Assembly: GCA_949752735.1 (NCBI GenBank) | Contig: OX457041.1 | Location: forward strand, 28,155,400 to 28,219,399 | Reading direction: 5' to 3' | DNA from: Lumbricus terrestris | Lineage: Eukaryota > Annelida > Clitellata > Crassiclitellata > Lumbricidae | DNA length: 64,000 nt | In this document: positions 46,683 to 58,598 of the stretch, piece after piece | Layout: every line of letters starts with the position of its first letter | Numbering within the stretch: position 1 is the stretch's first letter | Translations under genes and position numbers: made by a program | The notes under the pieces: model-generated | What the model was told of the DNA's origin: nothing | The model's database searches: none | Seen by the model: the letters and a program-made list of their open reading frames with translations, nothing else

Positions 46683-47135
46683 GTCGACGTCATCGATATT
46701 AATAGAACTGGATTGCGCTTAGTCTATGCTCGCAGCACAAAAATGTGCGGTCGGCGGACAGAAGCCGAGATCTATTTTTAGATCATGCCGCCATCTTAAA
46801 GCTACAAGTCTTCAGATGTGCGCTTGATATCCTGATGTCTCGATTAAAACCTTCGGTTACAGAACATTTCCAAATTCATTGCAAACTGACCAACTCTTAG
46901 TTGTTGCTTAGTTATCATACTACGACTTGAACAAATTATTATAATGTGTTGTCTTCCAGTAGGTTTTTTGCAAGGCTCCAAAAACAGCGACCTGGCCATT
47001 GCCGACTTCATTTAAGCACCAATATTTCAGCTGGTCTCTTTGGCACAATTTCTGGGGACGTTTAGAATTTTCTGAATATGCATTCATTCACTCCAGAATT
47101 TATATAACGCTTCTTCGAGGGACTGCTCAGAAGTT

Positions 47136-47322
47136 TGTATGCGTACTTGTTATAGCGCCTCTTCAAGCTCACTACTCAGAGGCGCTCCCGAGTCCCGACT
47201 ACAGCGCGGACACTGCATCGGAGTTTCACGCCAAAGCGCTGAGCAATTACGAGTGAAGGAATTTCCCAAGATCCCTAAGCGGCGACTTGAGGCGGATTCG
47301 AACCTGCAACCCGTGCTCTAGC
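47136..47322 (-). mobile_element. tRNA-headed SINE, minus strand
   Basis: Reverse copy: CTTGTTATAGCGCCTCTTCA, ACTCAGAGGCGCTCCCGAGT, GTTTCACGCCAAAGCGCTGA, AAGCGGCGACTTGAGGCGGA and the B box GGATTCGAACCTGCAACC. A second related tail fragment lies just upstream (about 47096-47135). Nested in the P-type element. Confidence 0.85.
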
Positions 47323-48434
47323 ATAGTGTTGGGCTCAGTAAAAAAGTCTCAGTAAGAGCCCCCGGAAACAGACGTGGCTCCTGTGGAGCCCATTCCAGAC
47401 AACGGCCCACCACGGAAAAGGCTAAATTCTGCATGGTTGCAGTTGGCCTAATTATGGAAGTGGGGTACAAATCTCCATCATGGTAGAAATTTGGTATGGA
47501 GGCTATTTGTATGGACTGCAAGGCCAGGCTATTGTGCCTTATTGTATCGAAGCCCTTCTAAAAACTTAGACATCAAGTGTTATCGTCATGGTATTCCTAA
47601 TATAGCAAAGCATCGGCTATAGTTCTTCCTACCCCAAAGTCCTAACCTGCATCTCACAGTGATGGGTGGGGTGAACAGCTGAGCAGCAGATTGCCCAGTG
47701 GGGCTGTCAGTGGCAAAAACCTCTGACTGAAGTGATTCACGGGGTGGACAGGCTCACCGGAAACCATGAAAAACAGCTGGCCAACGCAAAAGGTGCTGGA
47801 AGGATACCAAAGGCCGTAGCTGGGGGGGTGTTTTAACATTAAGAGAGAGAGAGAGGAATGGTCAACACCTGAAAAAAGACCAAGAAACCTCAACACGACT
47901 ATGCACCTAAATCAAAAAGTGGGCTCCAAGTCAGATTATCCCTGGGGAAGTCAAAGTCCTCGCCACTACTCCTCAGCTGCACCAGGGATGCACCAGAGTG
48001 TAAGGTGACAGGACGTAGATCCATGAACTTATGGGGGAAATTAACCCGCATACCTTGCGAATCACGGTTCTTTTCCATTGTAGGGGATATAATCTGCTGA
48101 GAGTGCCAGGATCACCCAGGTGACTGTTTCCTATATCAGTTATCTGGTTAACAGGCATGTAGTAACACACACATTGAATCGGCTTAGCCAATAACTCGTG
48201 AATTTATTACAGGAAATAATTAACATACAAAAACATTGCTTACAATTGATTAAAATTGCTCTTCTTGCATGTAAAACAAAGTGTTCTTTAATTACATCAA
48301 CAAATTGCAAATTAAAAACTTGAAATATTACAATGGTCACTTAAAGACACATAAATCTCAACATCAACTAATGTCATTGCAAAAACATTAGCATCGTATT
48401 ACAATATCCATTTAGTAATTCAAGGACACTTGCA
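47323..48434. other. Interior of the P-type element, no ORF
   Basis: Sequence between the SINE and the transposase relic. No conserved coding frame was recognised on either strand. A short (GA)n run lies near 47842. Confidence 0.35.
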
Positions 48435-49500
48435 CTAATAAAGTAACAGAACCTGAAAGTCTGTGCACCCCCGATTTTTCAGCGAAATGAACTGGCTCCC
48501 AACATTTGCTACCATTTCATCCTCTGCAGTTAAAGTTAAATGACATTCTGCACACTTAATCTTCCTCTTCACCATTCTTACAACATAACCAGCAATGTAT
48601 GACACTACAGCCTTCTTGTACTGAGACAGAATTGCTTTATTTGGAATGTTCACATAATCATGGTCGCTGGTTAGTGGTACATGAGGCTGTAGATCATACA
48701 TGCGGGCCACTGACATGTCTAGAGTATCCTCTTGTAAACCCTGAACTGGAATGGAGTCCAATGTTACACTCAATATGGTAGTTGTGTCCTGTACTGTGCA
48801 GTTTCCCAAGCCCCCTTCTACATTATGGCGCATCAATAATCTCTTGTATGCTGCAGTAAATTGGCGAACTGTAGGATTATTATTGGAGCCGCAAGAAGAT
48901 CTAACTGCACCAAAAAAAGTTCCAAGTGGCCCTGACTTAATTTGTATGTCAAAAGATACTTAAGAGGAGAGTTGGGGTTTCCAACCAGTTCGTTGAATAT
49001 TGCAACAGAGCAAATTAAGCCAAGAAATGGAGTTCGTCGTTTTTTCTGATACATTGGAATCCCTTTGTCATTTGTTAAACCAGCCAAATAAAGCTTTGCT
49101 TCCTCAAGGAAAGGTTTCCAAACTGCAAACTGTTTCATTAGAAGGCCTCATTGGAGCTTTGAAACCCTTGGCCAGAGGATTGCGGGAATTAAGAATATCA
49201 AACAAATGATCAATTACACGTAAAAAGTGAACCGTAACCTCAGACCCAATAAACTGAACAAGTTTCAAATTCTCACGACAAAAATCAATGGCATCAGCTA
49301 CACTGGCACTCAGTGTTTGAGCAGCTAAATTGACCTTCATCTTCTGCCTATTCCACATCATGTGAGCAGTTTTTAACTTAGTGCCAAGTCGCAAACCCTC
49401 AAGCTGCTGTAATTTGTACAGCTGCTCAAAATAATTCCAGTTAATTTTACGACCCTGTTGATCTTTAAGAATTCCATAACATGCAAAGCAATAGGCAGCA
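48435..49500 (-). pseudogene. P-element/THAP9-type transposase, frameshifted and truncated
   Basis: Three minus-strand segments lie in successive frames. Segment 1 (about 49500-49104): GRKINWNYFEQLYKLQQLEG, then QKMKVNLAAQTLSASVADA, GSEVTVHFLRVIDHLFDILN and SRNPLAKGFK. Segment 2 (49138-48833): FLEEAKLYLAGL, FLGLICSVAIFNEL, YLLTYKLSQGHLELF. Segment 3 (48836-48435): YIAGYVVRMV, CAEC, FISLKNRG. These match the middle and C-terminal parts of P-type (THAP9) transposases, including the SxNPLAKG and TYKxSQxHLE motifs. At least two frameshifts separate the segments. The N-terminal THAP zinc finger and catalytic start are not seen, so it is inactive as it stands. Confidence 0.85.
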
Positions 49501-50614
49501 CATTCCTACCAATTCCAAATGACAAACACAAAAACAACAAAATAACCTTAGAATGCAATTAATTTTGTGTAACTCATAATCACAGTTTCTTCTCAGCTGA
49601 AATATTCTTCAGCATTTTATAAAGATGGCGCCAGAAATAACTCAGAAGAAAATTAATGCCATCTCGGCAAATTTGCAAATCATGCTCCAGTTCATTACCG
49701 CTACAAGACAACAAACGTGTTACGGAATCACAGCAACGTAGGCAAGTACTCAAAAGTCCATCGAGCACCGATTCAGAGTTTGACGTAACCAATCACGTTC
49801 CATGCGTTGAATGGAGTAAACAAGAACCTAGGAGCCATACCGGCAGAAAAAAAACAACAAAGCAACCAGTAACGGCAATCATCACAGCTTTTCATAATCG
49901 AAATTCCATTTCGAATGGAACTACAAAGCGCACTCATCAGTGAATTGAAAATCTGTGCCGTGCTTTGATGACGTAGACACAGAGGTCTAACAACAAACCT
50001 CTGTTCACCCGTGGCATCGAACTTAGAAACCACTTCAAAGTTCAAACAGATGATGAAAGAAATCTGGACCATTCATTGCCAAAGAATGCTTCAGCAAATT
50101 CATCTCACCGGATCCTTGTGAATAAATTCAGAGCAGAATTCATGTCCTGAAAAAAACCCAGAACAGATTATTATACCTTATAATATCTAATGAAACTCAA
50201 CAGCTCTGTTAGCACTAATAAACTTGGATGAAGGATGTGTTTACAGACAATACAGAATAACTGTAGAGTAGAAGATTGAACCTCACAATCAAAATCTAAT
50301 CCTAAATATGACAAAACATTAATGGCGCAGAACAATTGTGCATGAAGGACATGCTCAAGGCCCCTGCACATTAATTGCCTCACGCAAGGCTCAAAGCCAC
50401 ACCATCTGCATTACGCTCTAATCAATCGACCACTGCGCCACTTCTGAAAGATGTCTGGTTGCATTTTGTCATAAAAAAGAGTTTCCTTACTAGAATGTTT
50501 TATACACTTACTAACATTCATCTTACATTACTTTTCATTTATATTAATTACTATATATACTTTATTATTAAATCTATAGTTTTATAGGTTATACTGCCTT
50601 AATTTATCGATGTC
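49501..50614. other. Interior of the P-type element upstream of the transposase relic
   Basis: Short broken frames only. A decayed N-terminal transposase part could lie here, but I could not align it to the family. Confidence 0.3.
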
Positions 50615-50668
50615 CGATTGTGTGTTTGCAAATGGAATAATAAAGACTATACCTACTTACTTACTTAA
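50615..50668 (+). repeat. Retroelement 3' end with (ACTT)n tail
   Basis: GTTTGCAAATGGAATAATAA followed by AGACTATACCTACTTACTTA matches the element end at 1206-1250. It abuts the splice-donor side of the Fizzy-related exon. Confidence 0.6.
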
Positions 50669-50694
50669 CATGACTAGAATTTGGTGATACAAAC

Positions 50695-50991
50695 CAGTTC
50701 ACCGGAGTGCTTCGACCAAGCCAGGTTGCACACTTGTGATCCGGTGTCAATGCACTGAAGTGGTCGACCGGTGATCGTGTTCCAGAATCGGATTCGTTTG
50801 TCCGCTGTTCCGCCTCCGCTTGCCAGGAGTCCGTGTTGATGCGGCGACCAGGCGATTGCCTTAACAGCGGCCATGTGCTCCGAATAGATCTGAACGGGAT
50901 TGATACTACGCGTGTTCCAGGCGTACAGTTTGTTGTTGTTGCCACTGGACGCTAAGTGCTGGTGATCAGGCGACCATTTCAAACCGCAGAC
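50695..50991 (-). CDS. FZR1: Single exon of a Fizzy-related (FZR1/Cdh1) WD40 protein
   Basis: FZR1/Cdh1 is the WD40 substrate adaptor that activates the anaphase-promoting complex. This 99-codon segment begins after an AG (VCGLKWSPDHQ) and ends before a GT (WSKHSGEL). Strongly conserved phrases are EHMAAVKAIAWSPHQHGLLA, SGGGTAD, RIRFWNT and LQCIDTGSQVCNLAWSKH, covering about two and a half WD40 blades. The frame is intact, in phase 0 at both ends, and more GC-rich than its surroundings. No other FZR1 exon was found in the neighbouring sequence. It may be a captured exon inside the P-type element or one exon of a gene with very long introns. Confidence 0.75.
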
Positions 50992-52439
50992 CTACGCAAT
51001 ATCAATATCAACATAAATATGTTGAAATAATGCCATAGCATTCTGCCTCATCACCAATTCACCATACAACCTAGAAAAGATATTTAAAGTCATACATTTT
51101 TAATTAAATTGCAGCAGGCAAACCTGGTGTAGATGGGATAAGGTCTCCAACTTTTATTTTGCTACTCCACAATGCCCGCAGTCACTCATCTATTTATGCT
51201 GACTTCGTGCGCAACGTCAATGCACCAAAATGCTCTTGCCTGACCTGTCACAAGCGTACTCAAGCAACACCATCCATGCATGGAGATTTCTCATCTCTTT
51301 TACGTGATGTCTGCTATCTGATAACAGAACCTTGCTTAAACATGTATTGACCAACTCCTGCCGAGTTGATGTCGTTCACATAAAATAATATCGGATAGCA
51401 CGAGACGAACAAGGCCGATCCGGGACTAACAAGGCCGATCCGGGACGGTTGGGTTGGCAGCTCTAGTTTTGGATGGCTTGGGCCGTTTCAGGGGCAATAT
51501 GAGTACTCACTACTCACAAGTGTGTATTCAAGTTCTTTCATTCACATTAAGTCTAATTATCCTAGACGCAACAATTACAAATCACGCAAGCGAATTGTTA
51601 GCAGCAGAGCGGGGATAGTTTTGTGTTAGTTAACATGCAAAAAAATGTTCCCGCTATCAGTAGTTTAGCAGGGGTAGGCTTGCGTCCTCGAACACAAGTC
51701 GTATTAATTTACATTTTAATAACGATCAGGTTCACTAGACAATAAAATAATCAGTGAAGATGTTACTCACCGATGAAACGACTGTGTTGTTCCTTTAATT
51801 TGCTGCTTACAACAATTTATAGCCGCGCAATAAGGCATTTTGACGAGTAATATCCATATCGATTATATCGACACACTTGTAGTTCCAAGATGGCAGGTCG
51901 CCGACCTCACTTTCGAGTTTACTAGCGCAATCCAGGTCTAAATATAGATATCGATGGTCGACGTAGCTAGATCATAAACAATAGTTAAGCACGTGCAAGA
52001 TGGCCAAGTGGCAAACTTCTTATTTTTTAACGATGTCTGCCCAATGTGATTGATAATTGTCTGAGAATATTATACAGAATGATTAATTAGATATATGCAA
52101 CGCTGCTAACAGAGCTATAAATATTTAATAGGAACTCTGTACGGTATATTCCTCACCATGAAAAGACCCTCCCGATGCAGCATCAGTTTTCAAAAGGACC
52201 GAATCCGCTGCAGTATCAATTTACAAAGACCGATCGTCACCCGCAGATCATTGGCCACCGCACGGCCCACGTGATCTCCGTTATCCCAAACAGATGCCTC
52301 TAACGCCTAAGCCAGCGGCAACTGACCGAATAGAGACGAGAAATGGAGCACAGACGAGAATCCATCGAGTAGCTCATAGGACCGACGTCAATCCGTCAAG
52401 TGGTGGTTATCTGGGATAGCAGTCCGTGAGCGGGGAACC
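50992..52439. other. Right part of the P-type element and flank
   Basis: No gene recognised. At about 51405-51450 a short phrase (AACAAGGCCGATCCGGGAC) is duplicated. The right inverted end of the P-type element is at 51875-51962. Confidence 0.35.
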
Positions 52440-52800
52440 AGAAGCTCAGCGTGGTTCGCCGATCAAAGGGTCGATCGACGCTGAACTCCCAAGGTGGAAC
52501 AACAGAATTCTCGAAGGTAGGGTGGAGCTAGTCCTTCAATGCACCGCCTAACCAGCGCACAGACCCTGTATGCAATCCGCTGAGGAGAAGGGAGCCAGTG
52601 TAAGGTATCCCGCATATAGGATGAGACATGGCCATATTTTGGGATATGGCCAACAAGTCGCGCCGCAGAGCGGAGGACCCGTTCAAGGCAGCCAATACGG
52701 TTATATCAATGTTTAGGAAGAGAGAGTTGCAGTAATCAAGTTTCGCATGAACTATGGATGTGGCTATTGTGGATGCAGTTTTAAAGTCAAGCATAGGATC
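52440..52800 (-). mobile_element. LINE reverse transcriptase C-terminal fragment
   Basis: The minus-strand reading TIATSIVHAKLDYCNSLFLN matches the TLVxAxVxSRLDYCNSLL block of CR1/Jockey-type reverse transcriptases, followed by NGSSALRRDLLAIS. A relative is at 44640-45000. Confidence 0.7.
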
Positions 52801-55639
52801 GAGTGCTCGTTAATTGGGTATATAATTTATATAGCAGTCTCCGTTGTGATATCGCAGAGAGTAGATAGAATTAGATCGAAGTGAGCTTATGTTGAACATA
52901 AGGCCTACGTACCGCCGCCTACGATAGGTGCATTATGACGATCCAAATGTAGCCTAGATGGCCAGGATTATTCTGAGCATGATTCAAATTTCCCCATTTC
53001 CTTTTGCTGTTTAAATAATGATGAGGATAGGAATTTCTGTGTAACCTGCTGCCATTCCGAACTATGGGAATCCATTGAATAATTAATGCTGTGGAACAGC
53101 AGATCCTGTGGTTAGCCTATCAAATTAATTTTAGACTCGAGTTCAATACTGGCAGTGTGGAAATAACCAAATAGTTGATAGGGTTCAACCCCCTTAGTCT
53201 TTTTTAGAACCCCATAATGAAGTCTTCATTACACACTCAGAAGCGCTCCCGACTACAGCGCGGACACTGAATGGGAGTTTCACGCCGAGGTGCTGAGCAA
53301 GTGCGAGTGTAGGACTTGCCCAAGGTAAATAGACCTGAATCAACGTCTCACACCCCTGTCAAGTTATTTTCTACAGTTCTCATACTGCATGGATAGACTA
53401 CAGCAACTTACTTATCCTACATGATATTTAGGATCAAGCTGATCGACTCGTCAAACATTATTTTGTTTCCGTAGACATAAAAATACACTTTTTTAGGTCG
53501 TACACGTGTAACTAAATTGTGAAAAACACTTGAATTAATGATCCTACTCATAAAGAACTTAGGGGACAGTCACCTAAGATGGGATGGTTCCTAAGATGGG
53601 ACACACCTATTGCTGTTGCTATAAGGCAGAGGACGCCACTGTCTAGAGTTGCAAATGACGTATCACAAATGTTAGACGTTACTTAGCAACTATTACTACT
53701 TGCTGTGCTGTTGATAGTGCTTCAAGACTACCTACTCAGAAGTGCTCCTGACCCAGCCTCAGCTAAAATGCGAGTTGAACAATCTAAGCGAGTGCAGCCA
53801 TGCAGCCAATAGAGCAAGTTAGGCTTAGGCTCAGACAATCTTTGATTTTGCGAAATATGTTGGAAACTTCAGACTTACTGCCCGGTAAGAAATTGCCCAG
53901 AAACAATATTTAAGAGAAATTAATGTCTTTGTTGCGTGGGGCTGTAACAAGAGATGGCTGTAAGATCAGGTATAAATGATTGCTTAAGAAACAATACAAG
54001 CATTATTATCTTTTTACTGTCTTCATCAGATATATTCTCACTTCTGAAGTCTTCTGTAGATGTGACAATACAATTCGTGTTAGTTCAAAAAAATATACAA
54101 TTTCATGCTATGTAGCAAAAGTTAAAACTTTGCAAAAATATAAGTCCATATAGTTGTGTTCTTTACTACAGGCAGCACAACACGCAAACCACGTCTTCCA
54201 TAAACTAAGCAGAACTTTTTTTATGTGGCCATTGGAGTCATTGGAGCCACCGGAAGGTGCTGGAAATAAAGTGACATGAGAGATGGGATGACCAGTGTAA
54301 TGTAATGTAATACTTATTACATAGCACCACCCACAGCAATGGCCATTCATAGGCCAATGCAAATCTCTCCCCGTAACATACCATGAAGGCCAAGTTCCTG
54401 CCAAATAAACCACATGATACCACCAGCAGAGTACAACCACACCAAATATTCACAGATTTTTCTGTAACGAACTTAGACAAATATACCAAAATTGCCAAAA
54501 TCTGGGCAGATTTACACACCATGCACCATAGTCATTTTAGGCTTTTTTACCTCAAACATTTGGGAAATGTTCAAATATGAGAGGCACAGTTTACATCCTA
54601 GCTCTTGCTTGTCTGGCAGATTTTCCAAATAACCAATGAAATGTACACATATGAAAATGACATTGTGATCACTTGCTACAAAATGAGATTGATTCGACAA
54701 TATTAAAGATTTCTGAAACAAAAATTTAACTTAAATTTGGCACATTTTCCCACAGTGCAAACACAAAATTATCCTATAAATTAGACACTTAAACAGAAAA
54801 CTTATAATTAAATTGGCAGCAGTAAGATTGTCCATTGAAAAAAAAACATACAGATTAACTTATTGAGTACAACAAAAGAATTAAGTGCAAAAGCACACAC
54901 ATTGCAAACATATGAATGATTTTAAGTGACTGCCTACTACGTCACTAGAATTTAATTCTAACCTTAAAAACTGAATATAACAACACAAAGTCGCCAACTG
55001 CATAAAGATTCTCACTATGCAGAAGCTGGATAACTTTGGAACGCTCAGGTTGAGCCATTTTGATGATTAACCACAAAGACTTTTATTCCAATTAAATCCC
55101 TATTTAATTAAATCATTATGTTACAATAAGATTTTGCAATTAGAACTTATAAACTTGAAGTTTAACCGGTTGAAAACTGAATATCATCAACAGCTTTTAA
55201 TTCACATATGGAGTTGTTAAGACGTGCACACCTTGGAGCAGCTTCTCTTCAAATTCCACTTAATCTGTCCTTGATGCAAAATTCACAATAATTATAATAG
55301 AGCAACTCAAGATGTGCACATGTATGTATGACTGTATGTATGTATGTATTTACTTGCAGTGTGCAGTTTTAAGAATGTCACAAGGACAATGATATAACAT
55401 CTCTACGGTGTGACTTACAAAAAACTGAAAATGCTTCTTGGGTTGCCGGCGAAGGATTAGAAATAGCACAAAAAATGATATCTAGTGGAAAACTTTCCCA
55501 AAATAATGGCCAAATTAATCACAAGAAAGTGCGAACAAGTGTCAGCACCGTCTAGCAAAAGAATGGACCAATCAGTCCCTAACTCATATGTAATTATCGT
55601 CCACCCGCCTGCAGTTATGACATCACCCTTCTAACACAA
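52801..55639. other. Intergenic, SINE fragments only
   Basis: A head-less minus-strand SINE fragment lies at 53228-53323 (CACTCAGAAGCGCTCCCGAC, then TTTCACGCCGAGGTGCTGAG). A tail scrap lies near 53735 (CTACTCAGAAGTGCTCC). At about 53570-53610 the phrase CTAAGATGGGA is repeated. No gene was recognised. Confidence 0.5.
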
Positions 55640-55805
55640 CGCATTTGATCCTGATCCAATGGTAACTCGACCCGGACCACCACGGACTATTCTCATGGAC
55701 AACCCTTCTAACGCAACGCAGCGCTCGTGAATAAGCTGGTGCCCTGCGCTTGGCTTTCGAGTGGCGCTTTAGAAATCTCGAGTTTACGATTACGATTACG
55801 AATTA
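55640..55805 (+). repeat. Dispersed ~155-bp repeat ending TTACGATTACGA, copy 2
   Basis: Second copy of the 3321-3478 repeat, with the longer tandem end TTACGATTACGATTACGA. Confidence 0.7.
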
Positions 55806-55909
55806 GCAGTCTGCAGTTGTCGACTGCAGTTTATTCTTGCTTATCTATTTTATTTACTAATCAAATTTATACAAAGCCAATCCTGTGATCAGACTCAGTG
55901 CAAGACTAA

Positions 55910-55910
<1 letters not shown>

Positions 55911-55998
<88 letters not shown>
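55911..55998. repeat. (GAT)n microsatellite
   Basis: About 29 uninterrupted GAT units. The poly-Ser frame on the minus strand is an artefact. Confidence 0.97.
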
Positions 55999-55999
<1 letters not shown>

Positions 56000-58598
56000 G
56001 GTCACTCACACAACAGGTGTACATCATCACCAGCTGGCATGGCTGAGAGATCAAATCACCACAGACAACGTTACTTCACAGACCCATGACACTTTTCATC
56101 AAGACAGCAATATGCATGTCAAGTCGCCATCATTCCTCGTGCAAACATACAAGCCAAGATGGCACACAGGGAACCAGGCTACTGTTAAAGCCGCTTGCAC
56201 AATGAAGATGACAGCAAAACTGCCGTCGAAACATAGAATCCACAATAGAAACAAATGATGATTAAGTCCGACAGGCAAACCTAGCACCAGTAAACTCCAA
56301 AATTGTTAACAGACACTACTGAGCAATTTGTTGAACAGACAAAGAAGGCAAACTGACTGACACGATCATTGAGCACTTGCAGTTGACCGCTGACTGCACT
56401 CACCCTGGTGACTGGTCGGTGGTCACCAGATTTACAATGCAAATTTAGTCTCGCAAAGATTGCATGCAAATGTGTAATAGGCACGGTATATTCAGACATG
56501 CACCAGAGCAGTTCAACATAACACAATCCTAACCGCACAAATGCACAAAGTTTCTGGATACAACAACAAAGTTTTCTTTCAAAGCGATCTCAACTCTAAA
56601 GGCATACAAATACTGCTTTTATGTATACATGTAAGTTATTGAAACTGGTTAATACCAGACAAATGATTACATTGCAAGATCATACTCAATGTCTACAAAC
56701 GAGTGACGCTGGACACTAATGCATGCATATAAACTCCATATTTCTAATCAGACACACTTAGCCTTGGTTTAGCACTTTAGAAATGTGGAGCTTATGTGCA
56801 TTACCAGGATTACCAAGCATCAAGTAGAAAATGTTTAAACCTCACATAGGAGAAAGAATTCTACAGTCAAACATCCCACACCATGTGATTACTGACATGA
56901 CGAAGCACACATCAAACTTTCTATCTGATATGAGGAAAAGGTGCTTTAGAACAAGGGGTATGCTGTGGTGTGGTAAAACTTTGAAGATCAGGGCAGCTTT
57001 TGGCAAATGCTTTCACGCCTGAAAGCTAACAGGCCACATCAAAGAATTTCTAATTTTAGGAACAATTCACCGATGTAATGCCCATAGAGCCAAAGTGACC
57101 AAGGCTAACATAACACAACATTAAGTGTAGATTTGTAAACAGCAACTTCAAGAAAAAACGCATAGGCAGCGCTTCCAACCAAACATGGAGATCACACGAT
57201 TAAAAAAATACCTAAAACACTTAATGAACTAGAATAGTGAGTCGGTGACAGACTGATCAGTTCACGTCTGAATTTAAAAGAAGACTATTCCAGGATGTAG
57301 GACCAACAATGACAAACTCTTTCTGCTAGTAGACAATCTAGCCAAATGGATTACAAGGGTACAATGTGCAGTCAATCAGAGCAAAAGTGTGTGACCAGGA
57401 ATGAATAAAGTGGAGAGGCTAGTAGTGCTAAATAGAGGAAACATTCAGTGGTTTGATGATGATGATTCTTTGAGAATGATATCTAGAACAGAATCACAAT
57501 GGATGTACCACACTGCCAGAAACCCACAAATACTTTTAACTCTTTGGAGAACTTGCAACAGTTCTCAAGTTAACCTGAGAACAAACACTTATTTTATACA
57601 AAACAAATAAACAGCACCACGATAACTTTATCAACTTCAAACTTGTGCAATATTCGACTGCAGTCTTATTCCACCGCTCCATTTTGTGTTGCATTACAGC
57701 CTCACAAACTCTGAAGCTACCTTTCACAAACAATCTGACTATTAGCACATCTCAGAGATTCGTAAGGACACCACACAAACGACCAGTTACATTACAATTA
57801 GATGCCTTAAAACAAATTTGATCTGTAAAATACAAAAGCTATAGCACCAGACAATGATATTCTGCTTTCAAATCCTCTGGAATTCATTTGTGAACGCTCA
57901 AAGCCCACTAATCTTTCAGAAAAGATTTTGTACAATTTGCCACTTCTTAATAGTTCTTTCAAATAATATTATCATCATCATGTCAACTCCAGTTAATTTA
58001 TTCATAGTAACTCCAACTTGTCCAATAAAAGTCATAGAATTTGAAAGTTTTAACTCGTATTTGCTTTGTTAAAGCAACAGAGTTTTACTATTTAAATCCA
58101 AGATCAGAATTTGACAGACATAATGGTTACTCAATAAACCCTTTTCCTCTAACATTAACATCAACAACCCGGCAGATTGGCACTTGTTTGTGGTAGTATT
58201 TATGATAGCTGTTTATTAGTAGCTGCCACTACTTTATTTTTTAACTTTCTTATTATTATACTTTATTATTATTATTTTCTGTGTTTTATTTTACATTTTT
58301 GACATGCAACTGGGTGCGGTGTAGTGCGGTGTGTCACCAGGAATTGCCTGATTTTAAATTAAACGAATATACATAGACTCAACTCCATTTTGTTGAGTTA
58401 AATAAACAGAAATCAACAATTTCAAATCGAATATGTTCATTTAAAGCCATAGAATTTGACCATTTCAACTCAAAAATAAGCTCAGTCAGAGCGACAGCAA
58501 ATGTAAACGTAACCCGATTAGCTAATCACTTGAATTAAAACCATCCATTTCTTGACTACACACGTTCACATAAGGACGAAATAATCTAAAGATATTCT
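56000..58598. other. 3' flank of the kinase gene, nothing recognised
   Basis: AT-rich sequence with only short, unrelated frames. It may hold the kinase 3' UTR, as the gene ends at 58599 on the minus strand. Confidence 0.4.

Larger units (their letters stand above)
46683..51962. mobile_element. Probable P-type (THAP9-like) transposon, 5.3 kb
   Basis: Diverged inverted ends of roughly 130 and 90 bp surround a P-type transposase relic. Left landmarks in order: GTCGAC (46683), ATCGATAT, CTGGATTGCGCT (46708-46719), GGTCGGCG (46749), GCCATCTT, CTACAAGT (46802-46809). The right end carries the complements in mirrored order: ACTTGTAG (51875), AAGATGGC, CGCCGACC (51899), AGCGCAATCCAG (51924-51935), ATATCGAT, GTCGAC (51957). 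The exact outer limits and target duplication are not clear. Inside are a SINE, the transposase relic, a retroelement tail and the Fizzy-related exon. Confidence 0.5.

Noticed and set aside
53560..53620. CTAAGATGGGA phrase repeated twice, possible regulatory pair
   Set aside because: Too short and without a matching end or context; probably repeat debris.
55857..56054. Minus-strand ORF with a poly-Ser run
   Set aside because: Direct translation of the (GAT)n microsatellite; no flanking coding signal.
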